Positions 1-9,541 are shown, counted from the stretch's first letter. The stretch: DNA of 64,000 nt from Amycolatopsis rubida (GCF_900115345.1 NZ_FOWC01000009.1:186001-250000); one strand, 5' to 3'. Translations and numbers: made by a program. The notes: generated from the letters alone by a model not told the origin.

Positions 1-623
1 TGGTGGACGCCTGGGCCGATCGCACCGCCGCGCTCGCGCAGACGCCCGGCGTGGAACAGGTCTTCCCGTTCGAGAACCGCGGCGAGGAAATCGGCGTCAC
101 GCTCTCGCATCCGCACGGCCAGATCTACGGTTATCCGTTCGTCACGCCGAAGACCGAGCGGATGCTGGCGGTCGCGCGCGAACACGGCCGATCGGTGCTC
201 GGCGACGTGCTGGCGGCGGAACAGAAATCGGGCGAGCGCGTGATCGCGACCGGCGAGCACTGGACGGCTTTCGTGCCGCCTGCCGCGCGCTGGCCGGTGC
301 ACATCCAGATCGTGCCGCACCGGCGGGCACCGGATCTCCCGTCGCTCACCGACGCCGAGCGCGACGACTTTTCCCGCGTGTACCTGGACGTACTGCGCCG
401 GTGCGACGCGCTGTACGACCGGCCGCTGCCCTACATCGCGGGCTGGCACCAGGCCCCGGTGCGGCGGGACCGGGAGCTGTCGTGGCTGCATCTGGAGCTG
501 TTCTCCGTGCTGCGGGCCAAGGACAAGCTGAAGTACCTGGCCGGATCCGAGTCGGGCATGGCGGTCTGGATCAACGACGCCACCCCGGAACAGATCGCGG
601 AACGGCTTCGTTCGGCAGGCTGA
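1..623 (+). CDS. galT: Galactose-1-phosphate uridylyltransferase, 3' part
   Basis: Leloir-pathway enzyme that exchanges galactose-1-phosphate with UDP-glucose. The gene is cut by the window start, so only about 206 C-terminal residues are visible. The catalytic HPHGQIY signature lies at about residues 36-42 of the visible part, where the middle His carries the uridylyl intermediate. A second His-rich stretch (HIQIVPHRR) and the C-terminal SWLHLELFS segment also fit the family. The usual length is about 340-360 residues, so roughly 40 percent is missing. A partner galK would be expected outside the window. Confidence 0.93.
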   Translation, partial: VDAWADRTAALAQTPGVEQVFPFENRGEEIGVTLSHPHGQIYGYPFVTPKTERMLAVAREHGRSVLGDVLAAEQKSGERVIATGEHWTAFVPPAARWPVHIQIVPHRRAPDLPSLTDAERDDFSRVYLDVLRRCDALYDRPLPYIAGWHQAPVRRDRELSWLHLELFSVLRAKDKLKYLAGSESGMAVWINDATPEQIAERLRSAG

Positions 624-702
624 CCGGAACTCGCGGCATACTCATCTACGAAACACAGGTTCGACTCAGGAACCTCTCAGGCCCAGCCGCTTAGGTGAGG
701 AC

Positions 703-2316
703 ATGACCGAGAACGACCCCCACGTGCCCGACTCCGCGGCGGGTCGCCAGGACCCGGGTGCCCAGCCGGGCGCCGAAGGCCAGGCGGCCTGGCAGCAGAC
801 TCCGGCACGGCCGGACCAACCCTCTTCCGCTGGAGAAGCGGGACAGCCGGCTTCCAGCGCGACTGGTTCGACTGCCGCGTACGGTTCGGTCGCTGAAGGC
901 TCGGCAGGGACGTCCGGCACCGGCACAGCGAGCGGCGACGCTTCCGGCGCGTACGGAGCGCCTGCGGGGCAGTACGGTGCTGCCCCGACGTATGGGACTG
1001 CTGCTCCGGCTGGAGGCACGCCGAATCCGTGGTCGGCCCAAGGTGCGGCCGCGCCGCACGCTGGCGCGCCCCAGACCGGGCCGATCCCCAGCGCTCAGCA
1101 GTCGACAGCGGGCCAGCCGTACGGCAGCCAGTACCCCGGCGGGACGCACACTCCCCCCGCCGGAGCCCCGGCCAATCCCTACGGCCCGCCGCCGGGAACC
1201 TCGGTGTACGGCGTCCCCGCGCAGCGCGAGAAGAAGGGTTCGGCGGGCAAGCTCCTCGCGAGCGTCGCCGCTATCTCGCTCGTGATCGGCGGCGTGGCGG
1301 GCGGTACCGTCGGGTACCTGACCGGCGGGTCCGGTTCGTCGGTGAGCGCGCTCGACGCGCCGAAACCCGCGCAGCAAACCGGCAACGTGCCCGCAGGCTC
1401 GGTCGAATCGGTGGCGCAGAAGCTGTCGCCGAGCGTGGTCGAGCTGCAGGTGTCCGGCCGGACCGCGGCTGGCGAGGGTTCCGGCTTCGTGCTCAGCAGC
1501 GACGGCTACATCCTCACCAACAACCACGTCGTCCAGGTCGCCGCGAACGGCGGCCAGATCCAGGCCGTGTTCCAGGACGGCAAGAAGGCCGCGGCGAAGG
1601 TCGTCGGCCGGGACCCGACCACGGACATCGCCGTGGTCAAGGTGTCCGGCGTCAGCAACCTCACGCCGGTCGAGCTGGGCCGCTCCGACGACCTGCGGGT
1701 GGGGCAGCAGGTGGTGGCCATCGGCTCGCCGTACGAGCTGACCGGCACGGTCACCTCGGGCATCGTCAGCTCGCTGCACCGCCCGGTGCAGGCAGGCGGG
1801 GACGAAACCGACCAGACCACGGTGATGGACGCGATCCAGACCGACGCCGCGATCAACCCCGGCAACTCGGGCGGCCCGCTGTCGAACATGAGCGGCCAGG
1901 TCATCGGCATCAACTCGGCCATCTACAGCCCGAATTCGGGCCGCGGCCAGGGCAGCGGCGGCGAGGGCGGCAACGTCGGCATCGGCTTCGCCATCCCGAT
2001 CGACCAGGCGCGCCGTACCGCGCAGGACATCATCAAGACCGGCCACGCGACCCAGACGTTCATCGGCGCGAAGGTCACCGACGCACCCCAGGGCGGTGCC
2101 CAGCTCGGCGACATCACACCGGGCAGCCCGGCGGAGAAGGCGGGCCTGAAGTCCGGCGACGTGGTGACCAAGATCGACGACCGCGTCATCGACAGCGCCA
2201 ACACGCTTGTCGCCGCGATCCGCACGCGCGCCCCGAACGACCAGACGACCTTCACCCTCGCCGGCGGACGCACGGTGCAGGTCACCCTGGGCGGGCAGGC
2301 GGTACCGGCCAACTAG
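703..2316 (+). CDS. Membrane-anchored HtrA/DegP-type serine protease with PDZ domain
   Basis: Extracytoplasmic quality-control protease of the S1C family. The 537-residue protein has a Pro/Gly/Ala/Gln-rich cytoplasmic leader of about 175 residues, a basic REKKG stretch, one membrane segment at about 182-206, a trypsin-like domain and one PDZ domain at about 445-530. The triad is readable: His275 in TNNHVV, Asp308 in TTDIAVV and Ser389 in GNSGGP. This layout matches the HtrA/PepD proteins of actinomycetes. The ATG at 703 follows GTGAGG. A strong hairpin with a T run follows the stop. The disordered leader is long but common in this group. Confidence 0.95.
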   Translation: MTENDPHVPDSAAGRQDPGAQPGAEGQAAWQQTPARPDQPSSAGEAGQPASSATGSTAAYGSVAEGSAGTSGTGTASGDASGAYGAPAGQYGAAPTYGTAAPAGGTPNPWSAQGAAAPHAGAPQTGPIPSAQQSTAGQPYGSQYPGGTHTPPAGAPANPYGPPPGTSVYGVPAQREKKGSAGKLLASVAAISLVIGGVAGGTVGYLTGGSGSSVSALDAPKPAQQTGNVPAGSVESVAQKLSPSVVELQVSGRTAAGEGSGFVLSSDGYILTNNHVVQVAANGGQIQAVFQDGKKAAAKVVGRDPTTDIAVVKVSGVSNLTPVELGRSDDLRVGQQVVAIGSPYELTGTVTSGIVSSLHRPVQAGGDETDQTTVMDAIQTDAAINPGNSGGPLSNMSGQVIGINSAIYSPNSGRGQGSGGEGGNVGIGFAIPIDQARRTAQDIIKTGHATQTFIGAKVTDAPQGGAQLGDITPGSPAEKAGLKSGDVVTKIDDRVIDSANTLVAAIRTRAPNDQTTFTLAGGRTVQVTLGGQAVPAN

Positions 2317-2392
2317 TTCGCTCGGCCGCCGAGGCGCGGCCGAGACCAGCCACGGCTCGACCCCCTATCCGCGCTGGGGCCGAACCTTTGCA

Positions 2393-2440
2393 GGCCGCGC
2401 GCGACCGGAGCACAAGAGCCGGTCGCGCGTGGCCGTTTTT
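2393..2440 (+). terminator. Rho-independent terminator after the HtrA-type gene
   Basis: A 16-bp nearly perfect inverted repeat (GGCCGCGCGCGACCGG and its complement with one mismatch) with a 10-nt loop is followed by GTTTTT. It lies 76 bases after the protease stop codon. Confidence 0.85.
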
Positions 2441-2483
2441 CATGCCCAGCGCCCGAAAACCGGCTCGCACACGAAAACACGAA

Positions 2484-2524
2484 GAGGCTCTCCGTGCCGC
2501 CTCCGACTCGGCACGGAGAGCCTC
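2484..2524 (-). terminator. Hairpin terminator for the minus-strand molybdoenzyme gene set
   Basis: A perfect 15-bp inverted repeat (GAGGCTCTCCGTGCC and complement) encloses an 11-nt loop. Read on the minus strand it is followed by TTCGTGTTTT. It sits 85 bases after the last gene of the minus-strand set. Confidence 0.65.
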
Positions 2525-2608
2525 TCCGCGTGCGGTGAGGTGCCCACGCGCCAGTTCTCCCAAACGCCTAATCCGCGGGAAAATTCCGGTACCGGAAGAA
2601 AACCCAGG

Positions 2609-3061
2609 TCAACTACGTGCGTGCGACCGAACTTTCCGCGCCGCACGACGCCGGACCCCGACAATCCGGACGACCGATACGACCAGGACGGCACTCCACA
2701 CCACGGCGAGCGTCGCCAGCAGCCCCAGCCACGTGTTCCCGTCGTGCAGGCCAGGCTCCGGCGGCACGCCATAAGCGCGCCACAGCAGCGGGAACGCCAC
2801 GAAACCCAGCACCGCGGTCAACACCGCGCCGACCTGCATCGGCCCCCGCCACGGCTGCGGCAGGACCCGAGCGAGCAGCAGGCCGGCCACGCCCGCGATC
2901 GGAGCGAATACCGCGTCGTTGACGATCGGACCGCCGCCGATCCACAGCAACGTCGTGAAGCTGTCCGGCCACGCTGGTGCCGCGTAGTCGAGGAACAGCA
3001 CGATCCCGTACGCCAACGCCGCTAATCCGGGCAGCGCCAGCAGAATTCGCGCGGTCTTCAC
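2609..3061 (-). CDS. Small multi-pass membrane protein coupled to the molybdoenzyme
   Basis: Function unknown. The 150-residue product has about four hydrophobic segments (ILLALPGLAALAYGIVLFL near the N-terminus, then two central ones and one before a basic C-terminal tail). The GTG start at 3061 shares four bases (GTGA) with the stop of the molybdoenzyme gene, so the two are translationally coupled. It may be a membrane partner of that enzyme, but this is only inferred from position. Longer upstream frames are shadows of the molybdoenzyme gene. Confidence 0.75.
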   Translation of the reverse strand: MKTARILLALPGLAALAYGIVLFLDYAAPAWPDSFTTLLWIGGGPIVNDAVFAPIAGVAGLLLARVLPQPWRGPMQVGAVLTAVLGFVAFPLLWRAYGVPPEPGLHDGNTWLGLLATLAVVWSAVLVVSVVRIVGVRRRAARKVRSHARS

Positions 3062-4269
3062 CGCACCTCCAGCTTCTCGACCCACTTCGTCTGCAGCACG
3101 CCCGGCCGGCTGGGCGCGATCACGCGGCATGGATAACCATGGTCGAGGTTCAGCACCTCGCCGTTCAGCTCCAGCGCCAGCAACGTGAGCGGGTCGGCCG
3201 TGTGCTCGCCAGGCAGCACGCTGACGCCGTACAGGCCGGTCTTCTCCAGCGACGACACACGCACGTCCACGCCGGGTGAGCTGCCGTTCGCGCGCAGCAG
3301 GTCCGGGAACGAGACGCCGCGCCAGGTCGCCATCTGGCTCCACCCTTCGACGCACGCGATCGGCAGGTCCACAGTGGTCTGCGGCAACGCCCGCAACTCG
3401 GCCAGCGTGAACTGCCGGGTCCGCGCCGGAGTCACCACGGACAGCTGCCAGCCAGGGTCCTGCGCGGTCCGCGTGACCTGCGCTGCCGCGGCCGTGCGGT
3501 TGACCGGCAGCTTCTGCGTGCCCTTGTCCGATCGCCAGGACAACCCGGAGACGTTCCGCAGCGCGGGAACGGTCGCGCCCGCGGTAGCCAGCACGGCGAC
3601 CCCGGTCGCGATTCCGGTGGTGGTCAGGAATCCCCGGCGCGACAACCCGGGGCCAGGCGGCTGGGCGGGGGCACGTTCCCGGGTCAGCGCCCGCCGGAGC
3701 ACCGGGAGTTTCACCGCGACATGCACGAAGATCGACCCGATCGCGACCCACGCCACCGCGTAGTGCACCTGCGGAAAGTAGAAATTCCACGGGTAGTTCT
3801 GCGCAACGTTCAGCAGTCCCGAACTCAGTTCGAAGAAGGCCGCGCCGGAGAGGACGAGGATCGACAGCCTCTCCACCGCGTGCGGCACTGAGCGCAACAG
3901 CGGCCGCTCGAACAGCTTCGGATAGACGCTCCACAGTTTGGCCAGCAGCAACGGAATCGCCGCGATCCCGGACAGCACGTGCGCACCCTGCGTCACCCGG
4001 TACAGCCAAACCGGCCGGCTCGGCCAGAAGAACCACTCTGGCGGATGCTGGATCACATGGCTCAGCAGTCCGGTGACGAAGCAGATCAGGAACGCGAGCC
4101 CGAGCAGGCTGCCGACCCGGGCCGTCGCGCGCTCGCCATGCGCGCCGCCCTTGAACTGCTCCGCCTTCGGGACCCGGCGATCGACGGCACGGGCCCGTTC
4201 ACCGATCTTGGCCTGTACCGAGGTAACCCGAGCATCGAGCCCGCGCCACGCGGCTGCCAGCCGGTTCAC
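3058..4269 (-). CDS. Molybdopterin-dependent oxidoreductase of sulfite-oxidase type, membrane-integrated
   Basis: The 403-residue protein has an N-terminal membrane part with about four helices resembling a b-type cytochrome domain, then an internal twin-arginine-like SRRGFLTT sequence and a hydrophobic stretch, then an oxidoreductase molybdopterin-binding domain. The single Cys in IACVEGW is the expected molybdenum ligand, and DHGYPCRVIAPSRPG is the typical C-terminal motif. Substrate unknown. The GTG at 4269 overlaps the upstream methyltransferase stop by four bases, which decides the start. The fusion of an electron-transfer membrane domain to a sulfite-oxidase fold suggests direct delivery of electrons to the membrane. 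Confidence 0.88.
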   Translation of the reverse strand: MNRLAAAWRGLDARVTSVQAKIGERARAVDRRVPKAEQFKGGAHGERATARVGSLLGLAFLICFVTGLLSHVIQHPPEWFFWPSRPVWLYRVTQGAHVLSGIAAIPLLLAKLWSVYPKLFERPLLRSVPHAVERLSILVLSGAAFFELSSGLLNVAQNYPWNFYFPQVHYAVAWVAIGSIFVHVAVKLPVLRRALTRERAPAQPPGPGLSRRGFLTTTGIATGVAVLATAGATVPALRNVSGLSWRSDKGTQKLPVNRTAAAAQVTRTAQDPGWQLSVVTPARTRQFTLAELRALPQTTVDLPIACVEGWSQMATWRGVSFPDLLRANGSSPGVDVRVSSLEKTGLYGVSVLPGEHTADPLTLLALELNGEVLNLDHGYPCRVIAPSRPGVLQTKWVEKLEVR

Positions 4270-4895
4270 GCGCGTGCCAGCTTCGCGAACCAGCGACGAC
4301 CGCGGCTGGTCGTCCACACCACTCGAAAGCCAGTCCGCACCGCGATTTCCGCAATCGCGTCGGCTCCGACCCAAGCCCAGGTGAACCACCGTCCGCCAGC
4401 GGGATCCGGCCGCAGGCGGACGTGGTCCCGGCGCACCCCCTGGCCCGGTTCCTCAAGTTCCACGAGCACATCGCCATCTGGCGTGAGCAACTCGTGTACT
4501 CGCCGCAGCAGCGCATCGGGATCGCCGCCGATCCCGATGTTGCCGTCAGCCAGCAGCACGTGATTCCATCGTCCCTCGCCAGGCAGGCGAGCGAAAACGT
4601 TGCGCTGCAACGCGCTTGCCCCGCGCCGTCGAGTAAGCCGCACCGCGACCGGCGAACTGTCCACGCCGAGAGCCACCACGCCTCGACGCGCCAAAGTAGC
4701 AGTAAGCCGACCGGGTCCGCAGCCGACGTCGAGCGTCGGACCCGCGCACGCGTCCAGCAGTACGGCGTCACCCGCGCCGCAACCGTCCGCCCAACGACCG
4801 ACCGGAAGTTCGATCCGGTCGCCGTTCGCGAGCTCCAGCCAGCAGTGATGGCCAAGCAGCCCGCGATCGAATTCCCGGCCGGTCGCGAGTTTCAT
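4266..4895 (-). CDS. Class I SAM-dependent methyltransferase
   Basis: A 209-residue methyltransferase. The SAM-binding motif I is LDVGCGPGRLTA at about residues 55-66, followed by an acidic motif II (ALGVDSSP). The substrate is unknown. The gene overlaps the DUF2064 gene upstream and the molybdoenzyme gene downstream by four bases each, so all five minus-strand genes form one operon. Confidence 0.88.
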   Translation of the reverse strand: MKLATGREFDRGLLGHHCWLELANGDRIELPVGRWADGCGAGDAVLLDACAGPTLDVGCGPGRLTATLARRGVVALGVDSSPVAVRLTRRRGASALQRNVFARLPGEGRWNHVLLADGNIGIGGDPDALLRRVHELLTPDGDVLVELEEPGQGVRRDHVRLRPDPAGGRWFTWAWVGADAIAEIAVRTGFRVVWTTSRGRRWFAKLARA

Positions 4896-5563
4896 GCGAC
4901 CGCTCCCACTGCGTCGACCGCGGTCGCGAACCTGCTGTCCGGCCGGATCGCGGCCACCCGCAGCGCGTCCGCCATCGTGTCCACATCGGACAGTGTCGGC
5001 AGCTCGCCAACACGGAGACCTGTTCCTTCCAATGCCGCTCGGGTGCGGGACCCGGTGTCTGGACGCGACATCGGAACTCCGGCGAGCACTTGCGCCTGCC
5101 GCGGATCAGCCAGCCCAAGCCCCCACCAGCCGCCGTCTTCCGCGCTGCCCAGCACTGCGCGGCTGGCCCCGTCGACGACCGGGTTGATCGCCGAAGCCAG
5201 CAAAACGGGAGAGACCTGCGGCGTGTCCATGCCGATCTGCAGTACGGGCAGCCCGGCATGCACCGCGGCAGTGTCGGAGTGCGCGTTGGCCAGGCGGGTA
5301 CCGAAATCCCAGCCCCGCTGGGCGATCACGGTCGCCTTCCGCAATGCTCGGCCGATTTCGGCGCCCCGCGCTGCCTCCGCGAGGTCGCCCGTCATCGCCA
5401 CCACAGTGTTCGCGTCGTCAGTGGCGAACGCGGCGTCCAGCGTGTCCAGCAGCGCGGAGGCAGCGATCCCCGCGGCCTGTTCTGGCGTCGCAGGAGGGCA
5501 CAACCGAGTTTTCGCGAACCCCGGCACCGGGGCTTTCGCGACCACAAGCAGGCAGAATGTCAT
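4892..5563 (-). CDS. DUF2064 / TIGR04282-family glycosyltransferase-like protein
   Basis: The 223-residue protein starts with LLVVAKAPVPGFAKTRL, the signature of the DUF2064 group, which has a nucleotide-diphospho-sugar transferase fold. QIGMDTPQ and EDGGWWGLGL are further family motifs. The group includes proteins annotated in arsenosugar biosynthesis, but no arsenic genes are present here. It overlaps the GT2 gene upstream by four bases, a common pairing that suggests a joint role in making a glycosylated or glycolipid product. Confidence 0.88.
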   Translation of the reverse strand: MTFCLLVVAKAPVPGFAKTRLCPPATPEQAAGIAASALLDTLDAAFATDDANTVVAMTGDLAEAARGAEIGRALRKATVIAQRGWDFGTRLANAHSDTAAVHAGLPVLQIGMDTPQVSPVLLASAINPVVDGASRAVLGSAEDGGWWGLGLADPRQAQVLAGVPMSRPDTGSRTRAALEGTGLRVGELPTLSDVDTMADALRVAAIRPDSRFATAVDAVGAVA

Positions 5564-6219
5564 CGGGCCAACACCCGCCCGAAGTCCCGCACCGCTCGCA
5601 ATGTGCCGCGCACCGAACCGGACACCTTCGATTTCGTGCCCTGCGCCCGTTCCCGGTACGCAACGTCGAACTCCTGGACCGCCCAGCCCGCGCGCTGAGC
5701 CTTCACCAACAGCTCAAGGGGATAGCCGAACGCCCGGTCTGCGACGCCGAGAGCCAGCAGCTCCCGGCGACGCACCGCCCGCAGCGGCGCGATGTCCCGC
5801 ACTGGCAGTCCTCGGGACCGCAGGAGCAAGGAGAGGACGGCATTGCCTGCTCTTGCGTGCCACGGCCAAGCCGCCCGGGAAACCGGCACCCGTCGCCCGA
5901 CTGCGAGGTCAGCGCCATCCATGACCGCGGCGACCAGACGCGGCAACTCGGCCAGGTCGAGCGACCCGTCGGCATCCGCGAAACAGACGATGTCGGCGGT
6001 AGTGCTCTCCAACCCGGTATGGACGGCGGCACCGTAACCGCGCCGCGGCTCGTCGACGACTTTCGCGCCATGCGCGGCCGCGACGCCGGGGGAACCGTCG
6101 CGCGACCCGTTGTCCACGACGATCGCGCGGTATCCCGGCGGCAGGCTGGCGAGCACGCCGGGCAGTGCGGCCGCCTCGTCGAGGCAGGGGAGGACGACGT
6201 CCACTCCGAATTCGTTCAC
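5560..6219 (-). CDS. Family 2 glycosyltransferase
   Basis: GT-A fold enzyme, 219 residues. It starts VDVVLPCLDEAAALP, has VDNGSRDGS for nucleotide binding and the FADADGS metal-binding DxD motif at about residues 80-86. It resembles dolichyl-phosphate-glucose or mannose synthase-like enzymes but lacks C-terminal membrane helices. First gene of a five-gene coupled operon, so the promoter should lie in 6220-6363, shared with the divergent membrane-protein gene. Confidence 0.88.
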   Translation of the reverse strand: MNEFGVDVVLPCLDEAAALPGVLASLPPGYRAIVVDNGSRDGSPGVAAAHGAKVVDEPRRGYGAAVHTGLESTTADIVCFADADGSLDLAELPRLVAAVMDGADLAVGRRVPVSRAAWPWHARAGNAVLSLLLRSRGLPVRDIAPLRAVRRRELLALGVADRAFGYPLELLVKAQRAGWAVQEFDVAYRERAQGTKSKVSGSVRGTLRAVRDFGRVLAR

Positions 6220-6363
6220 GAGGCGTACGGTAAGTCTGGAAAGGACAGTGCAGAACCCTTGCTGTGCTTACCAAATCCTGACGTTCGCCAAGATCTTACC
6301 AACTTCTCACAGATCCGCCGAAAACCTGCCGGACGGCCGCGCGCGGGGTTATCGTGACCGGCG

Positions 6364-7767
6364 ATGAGCGAGTCGACGAAGGCTGCCCGGCTCGCCGAGC
6401 CGTCGCCCCCGGTTCCCGTCCGTCCCCGGTTCCGCGCCGATCTCGTGACGGTCGGCGTCACTCTCATGGTGATCGCCGCCGCGACCGCAGTTGGCGTGTA
6501 CTACAACCGGCCAGGCTCGGACGTGGTGATCTACGCGTTCGCGCCGCCGTTGTTCGCGCATTGGCTGCCGCACGTCGGCCCCGGCTCGGCGTTCGCCGTC
6601 CTGATCGCCGCCGGTGTCGTCCTGCACGGCCCGGCCCTGGCCGCCCGGCTGCGATGGCGGCGCGCCCTGGCCGCGGGCTACCTGGCTTCCCTCGCCTGGA
6701 TCTTCTCGCTCGCCATGGTGGACGGCTGGACGCGCGGCTTCACCGGCCGGCTCACCACTCCGCAGGAGTACCTGCACGAAGTCCCCGGCATCACCGACAT
6801 CCCGCGGTTCCTCCGCGAGTTCTCCTCGCGCATCCTCGATTTCCAGCCGAACTCGTGGACCACTCACGTGTCCGGCCACCCGCCCGGCGCGACCCTCGTC
6901 TTCGTCTGGCTCGACCGTCTCGGTCTCCGCGGCGGTGCCTGGGCATCGACCGCCGTGGTGCTGGTGGCCGCGTTGGTCGCGGTCGCGGTGCCGGCGACGA
7001 TCGCCCTGCTCGGCCGTCCCGACGCCGCCCGCGCGGCGCTTCCGTTCGCCGTGCTCAGCCCAGGCGCGGTGTGGTTGGGCGTGTCCGCGGACGGCCTCTT
7101 CGCTGGCGTGACTGCGACCGGTATCGGGTTGCTCGCCCTCGCGTCGGTGGGCTTCCGAGAGCACCGTGGTTACGCCTGGCCCACGGCGTTGGCAGCCGGG
7201 ATTCTCATCGGCTTCGGGATCTTCCTCTCCTACGGCCTCGTCCTGCTCGGCCTGATCGCGCTGGCCGTTGCCGTGCTCGGCAGGCAGTGGCGGGCCGCGG
7301 TTGTCGCTGTCCTTGGCGCATTGGCAGTGGTCGCCGTGTTCGCGCTCGCCGGTTTCTGGTGGGTGGACGGCTACCACCTCGTGGTCGAGCGCTACTACCA
7401 GGGCGTCGCGCTGGTGCGGCCGTATTCCTACTGGGTGTGGGCCGACCTCGCCGCGGTGGCGGTCGCCTGCGGACCGGCAGTGGTCGCGGCCGCCCGCCGA
7501 GGGGTGGCTTCGGCGGTCTTTCTGCCTTCTCGCCGGACGATCCTGCGCGATCCGGTGCTCCTGGTCGTGGTGGCGGCCGTGCTCACGATCGTGTTCGCCG
7601 ATTCGTCCGGCCTGTCGAAGGCTGAGGTAGAACGGATCTGGCTACCGTTCGGCGCGTGGCTGATCCCGGCCACGGCGCTGCTTCCGGCGGGCCACCGCCG
7701 CTGGTGGCTGGCCGGGCAGGCGGTTGTCGCGCTCGCGGTCAACCACCTGCTGCTGACGAACTGGTGA
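6364..7767 (+). CDS. Polytopic membrane protein, possible GT-C-type glycosyltransferase
   Basis: The 467-residue protein has a basic N-terminal leader and about eleven hydrophobic segments. A polar loop after the second or third helix contains DGWTRG and SGHPPG, which fits the extracytoplasmic loop of lipid-linked-sugar-using transferases, but no decisive DxD motif is seen early in the protein. It is divergent from a GT2 gene and ends 8 bases before the response regulator. It may be a mannosyltransferase-like enzyme; the assignment is tentative. Confidence 0.7.
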   Translation: MSESTKAARLAEPSPPVPVRPRFRADLVTVGVTLMVIAAATAVGVYYNRPGSDVVIYAFAPPLFAHWLPHVGPGSAFAVLIAAGVVLHGPALAARLRWRRALAAGYLASLAWIFSLAMVDGWTRGFTGRLTTPQEYLHEVPGITDIPRFLREFSSRILDFQPNSWTTHVSGHPPGATLVFVWLDRLGLRGGAWASTAVVLVAALVAVAVPATIALLGRPDAARAALPFAVLSPGAVWLGVSADGLFAGVTATGIGLLALASVGFREHRGYAWPTALAAGILIGFGIFLSYGLVLLGLIALAVAVLGRQWRAAVVAVLGALAVVAVFALAGFWWVDGYHLVVERYYQGVALVRPYSYWVWADLAAVAVACGPAVVAAARRGVASAVFLPSRRTILRDPVLLVVVAAVLTIVFADSSGLSKAEVERIWLPFGAWLIPATALLPAGHRRWWLAGQAVVALAVNHLLLTNW

Positions 7768-7775
7768 GGTGAGGC

Positions 7776-8477
7776 ATGGAGGACCAAGCGGGCCGCGTGC
7801 TCGTGGTGGACGACGACGAGACCGTGCGCGACGTCGTCCGTCGCTACCTCGAAACCGCCGGTTTCACCGTCGACCTGGCTGGCGACGGCACGGCGGCGCT
7901 CGCCCAGTTCGCCGAGCGCGTGCCGGACCTGGTGGTGCTCGACGTGATGATGCCCGGACTGAACGGGCTGGAGGTGTGCCGTCGGCTGCGGCAGACGAGC
8001 CAGGTGCCGATCGTCATGCTCACCGCGCTCGGCGAGGAGGAAAACCGGATCGCCGGACTGCAGCTGGGGGCCGACGATTACGTCACCAAACCGTTCAGCC
8101 CCAAGGAACTGACCCTGCGCGTGGCATCCGTGCTGCGGCGGGCCCGGATGCCGCGGCCCGAGCCGCCCACGGCTGAACTGACCGACGGCGACCTCCGGCT
8201 CCAGATGACCGCCCGCCAGGCGACGCTCGACCGCGCGGTGCTGCCGCTGACCACGCGCGAGTTCGATCTCCTCGCGTTCTTCCTCTCCCATCCCGGCACC
8301 GCGTTCAGCCGGGCTGACCTGCTGGAAAAGGTATGGGGCTGGGACTTCGGCGACCAGTCCACGGTGACTGTCCACGTGCGCCGGTTGCGCGAGAAAATCG
8401 AACGTGACCCGGCCAAACCGGTCCGCGTCGCGACGGTGTGGGGCGTCGGCTACCGCTACGACCGGACGCAGCCGTGA
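7776..8477 (+). CDS. OmpR/PhoB-family response regulator
   Basis: The 233-residue protein has a receiver domain (acidic cluster VVDDDE at 10-15, phospho-acceptor Asp56 in VVLDVMMP, Lys105 in VTKPF) and a C-terminal winged-helix DNA-binding domain ending in TVWGVGYRYD. It overlaps the next gene by four bases (GTGA at 8474-8477), so it is made together with the histidine kinase. Confidence 0.95.
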   Translation: MEDQAGRVLVVDDDETVRDVVRRYLETAGFTVDLAGDGTAALAQFAERVPDLVVLDVMMPGLNGLEVCRRLRQTSQVPIVMLTALGEEENRIAGLQLGADDYVTKPFSPKELTLRVASVLRRARMPRPEPPTAELTDGDLRLQMTARQATLDRAVLPLTTREFDLLAFFLSHPGTAFSRADLLEKVWGWDFGDQSTVTVHVRRLREKIERDPAKPVRVATVWGVGYRYDRTQP

Positions 8478-9523
8478 TCGGCTCGGGCGAGACGGCGTGG
8501 GACATGTTCGTCCACGTTCTGCGCATCCTGCCGCTCGCCTTGCTGTTCGCCTTGCCGGTGGCAGCGCTGGGCGGACTCGCGCTTTACCTGCTGCGGCACC
8601 GGTCGCTGGTCACCACGATGACCACGCTCGTGCTGACTCCGATCGCCGCGATGCTGATCGGGATCCTCGGCGTGAGCGGCTTCATGTTCACTGAGGCCCT
8701 GACCACTGAACTGCTGGTGTGCCTGCTCGTGGCACTGGTGGCGGTGCCCGCGGCGATGGTGCTGGGCCGGGTCATCGCGCGGCGCAGTGTGTGGGAACGC
8801 GAGGCGCGAGAACGCGAACGCGCGGCGGAGGCGTCGCGTCGCGAACTGGTCGCGTGGATCAGCCACGACCTTCGCAGCCCGCTCGCCGGGATCCAGGCGA
8901 TGGCGGAGGCGCTGGCCGACGGCGTGGTTTCGGAGCGCGCCGAGGTGGCTGATTACGCCCAGCGCATCAGCGGCGAGACCACCCGGCTGTCCGGCATGGT
9001 GGGGGACTTGTTCGAGCTGTCCCGGATCACCGCGGGAGCGCTCGAACTGAGCATGTCGGCCGTGCCGCTGCGCGACGTGGTGAGCGACGCGGTCGCCGCA
9101 CAGGCACCGGTGGCTGACCGCAAACGCGTGCGGGTACTGGAAAACGCCTCGGCGTGGCCGGTGGTGTCCGGCAGCGATCCGGAGCTGGCGCGGATCGTGC
9201 GGAACCTCGTGTCCAATGCCATCCGGCACACTCCGCCGGACGGTACGGTCGCCGTGCAGATCGGCATCGACGGCGACCAGGCGCTGCTGGCCGTGGACGA
9301 CGGCTGCGGCGGGATTCCGGACGACGAGATCAGCCGGGTCTTCGACGTCGCCTTCCGCGGCACCCAAGCCCGCACCCCTGACCGCAGCGGCACCACCAGC
9401 GGTGGCGGGCTGGGCCTGGCGATCGCGAAGGGCCTGGTGGAGGCACACCGGGGACGGATCGGCGTGCGGAACCACGGCCCAGGATGCCGCTTCGAGGTGC
9501 GGTTGCCGTTGGCGGTCTCCTGA
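8474..9523 (+). CDS. Sensor histidine kinase
   Basis: Membrane kinase partner of the preceding regulator, 349 residues. Two N-terminal membrane segments lie at about 12-35 and 45-90, followed by a HAMP-like/coiled linker, the dimerisation box WISHDLRSP with phospho-acceptor His131, the N box (RNLVSNAIRHTPPDG), and G boxes (DDGCGGIPDDE, GGGLGLAI). There is little extracytoplasmic sequence, so it may sense the membrane itself. The GTG at 8474 is chosen because it overlaps the regulator stop; a longer frame would start inside that gene. Confidence 0.93.
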   Translation: MIGSGETAWDMFVHVLRILPLALLFALPVAALGGLALYLLRHRSLVTTMTTLVLTPIAAMLIGILGVSGFMFTEALTTELLVCLLVALVAVPAAMVLGRVIARRSVWEREARERERAAEASRRELVAWISHDLRSPLAGIQAMAEALADGVVSERAEVADYAQRISGETTRLSGMVGDLFELSRITAGALELSMSAVPLRDVVSDAVAAQAPVADRKRVRVLENASAWPVVSGSDPELARIVRNLVSNAIRHTPPDGTVAVQIGIDGDQALLAVDDGCGGIPDDEISRVFDVAFRGTQARTPDRSGTTSGGGLGLAIAKGLVEAHRGRIGVRNHGPGCRFEVRLPLAVS

Positions 9524-9541
9524 TATGTCTATTGTGGACAG

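Noticed and set aside
691..2046. 451-codon open frame antisense to the protease gene
   Set aside because: Arg/Ala/Gly-rich low-complexity product with no motif, fully antisense to a well-supported gene; typical of high-GC DNA.
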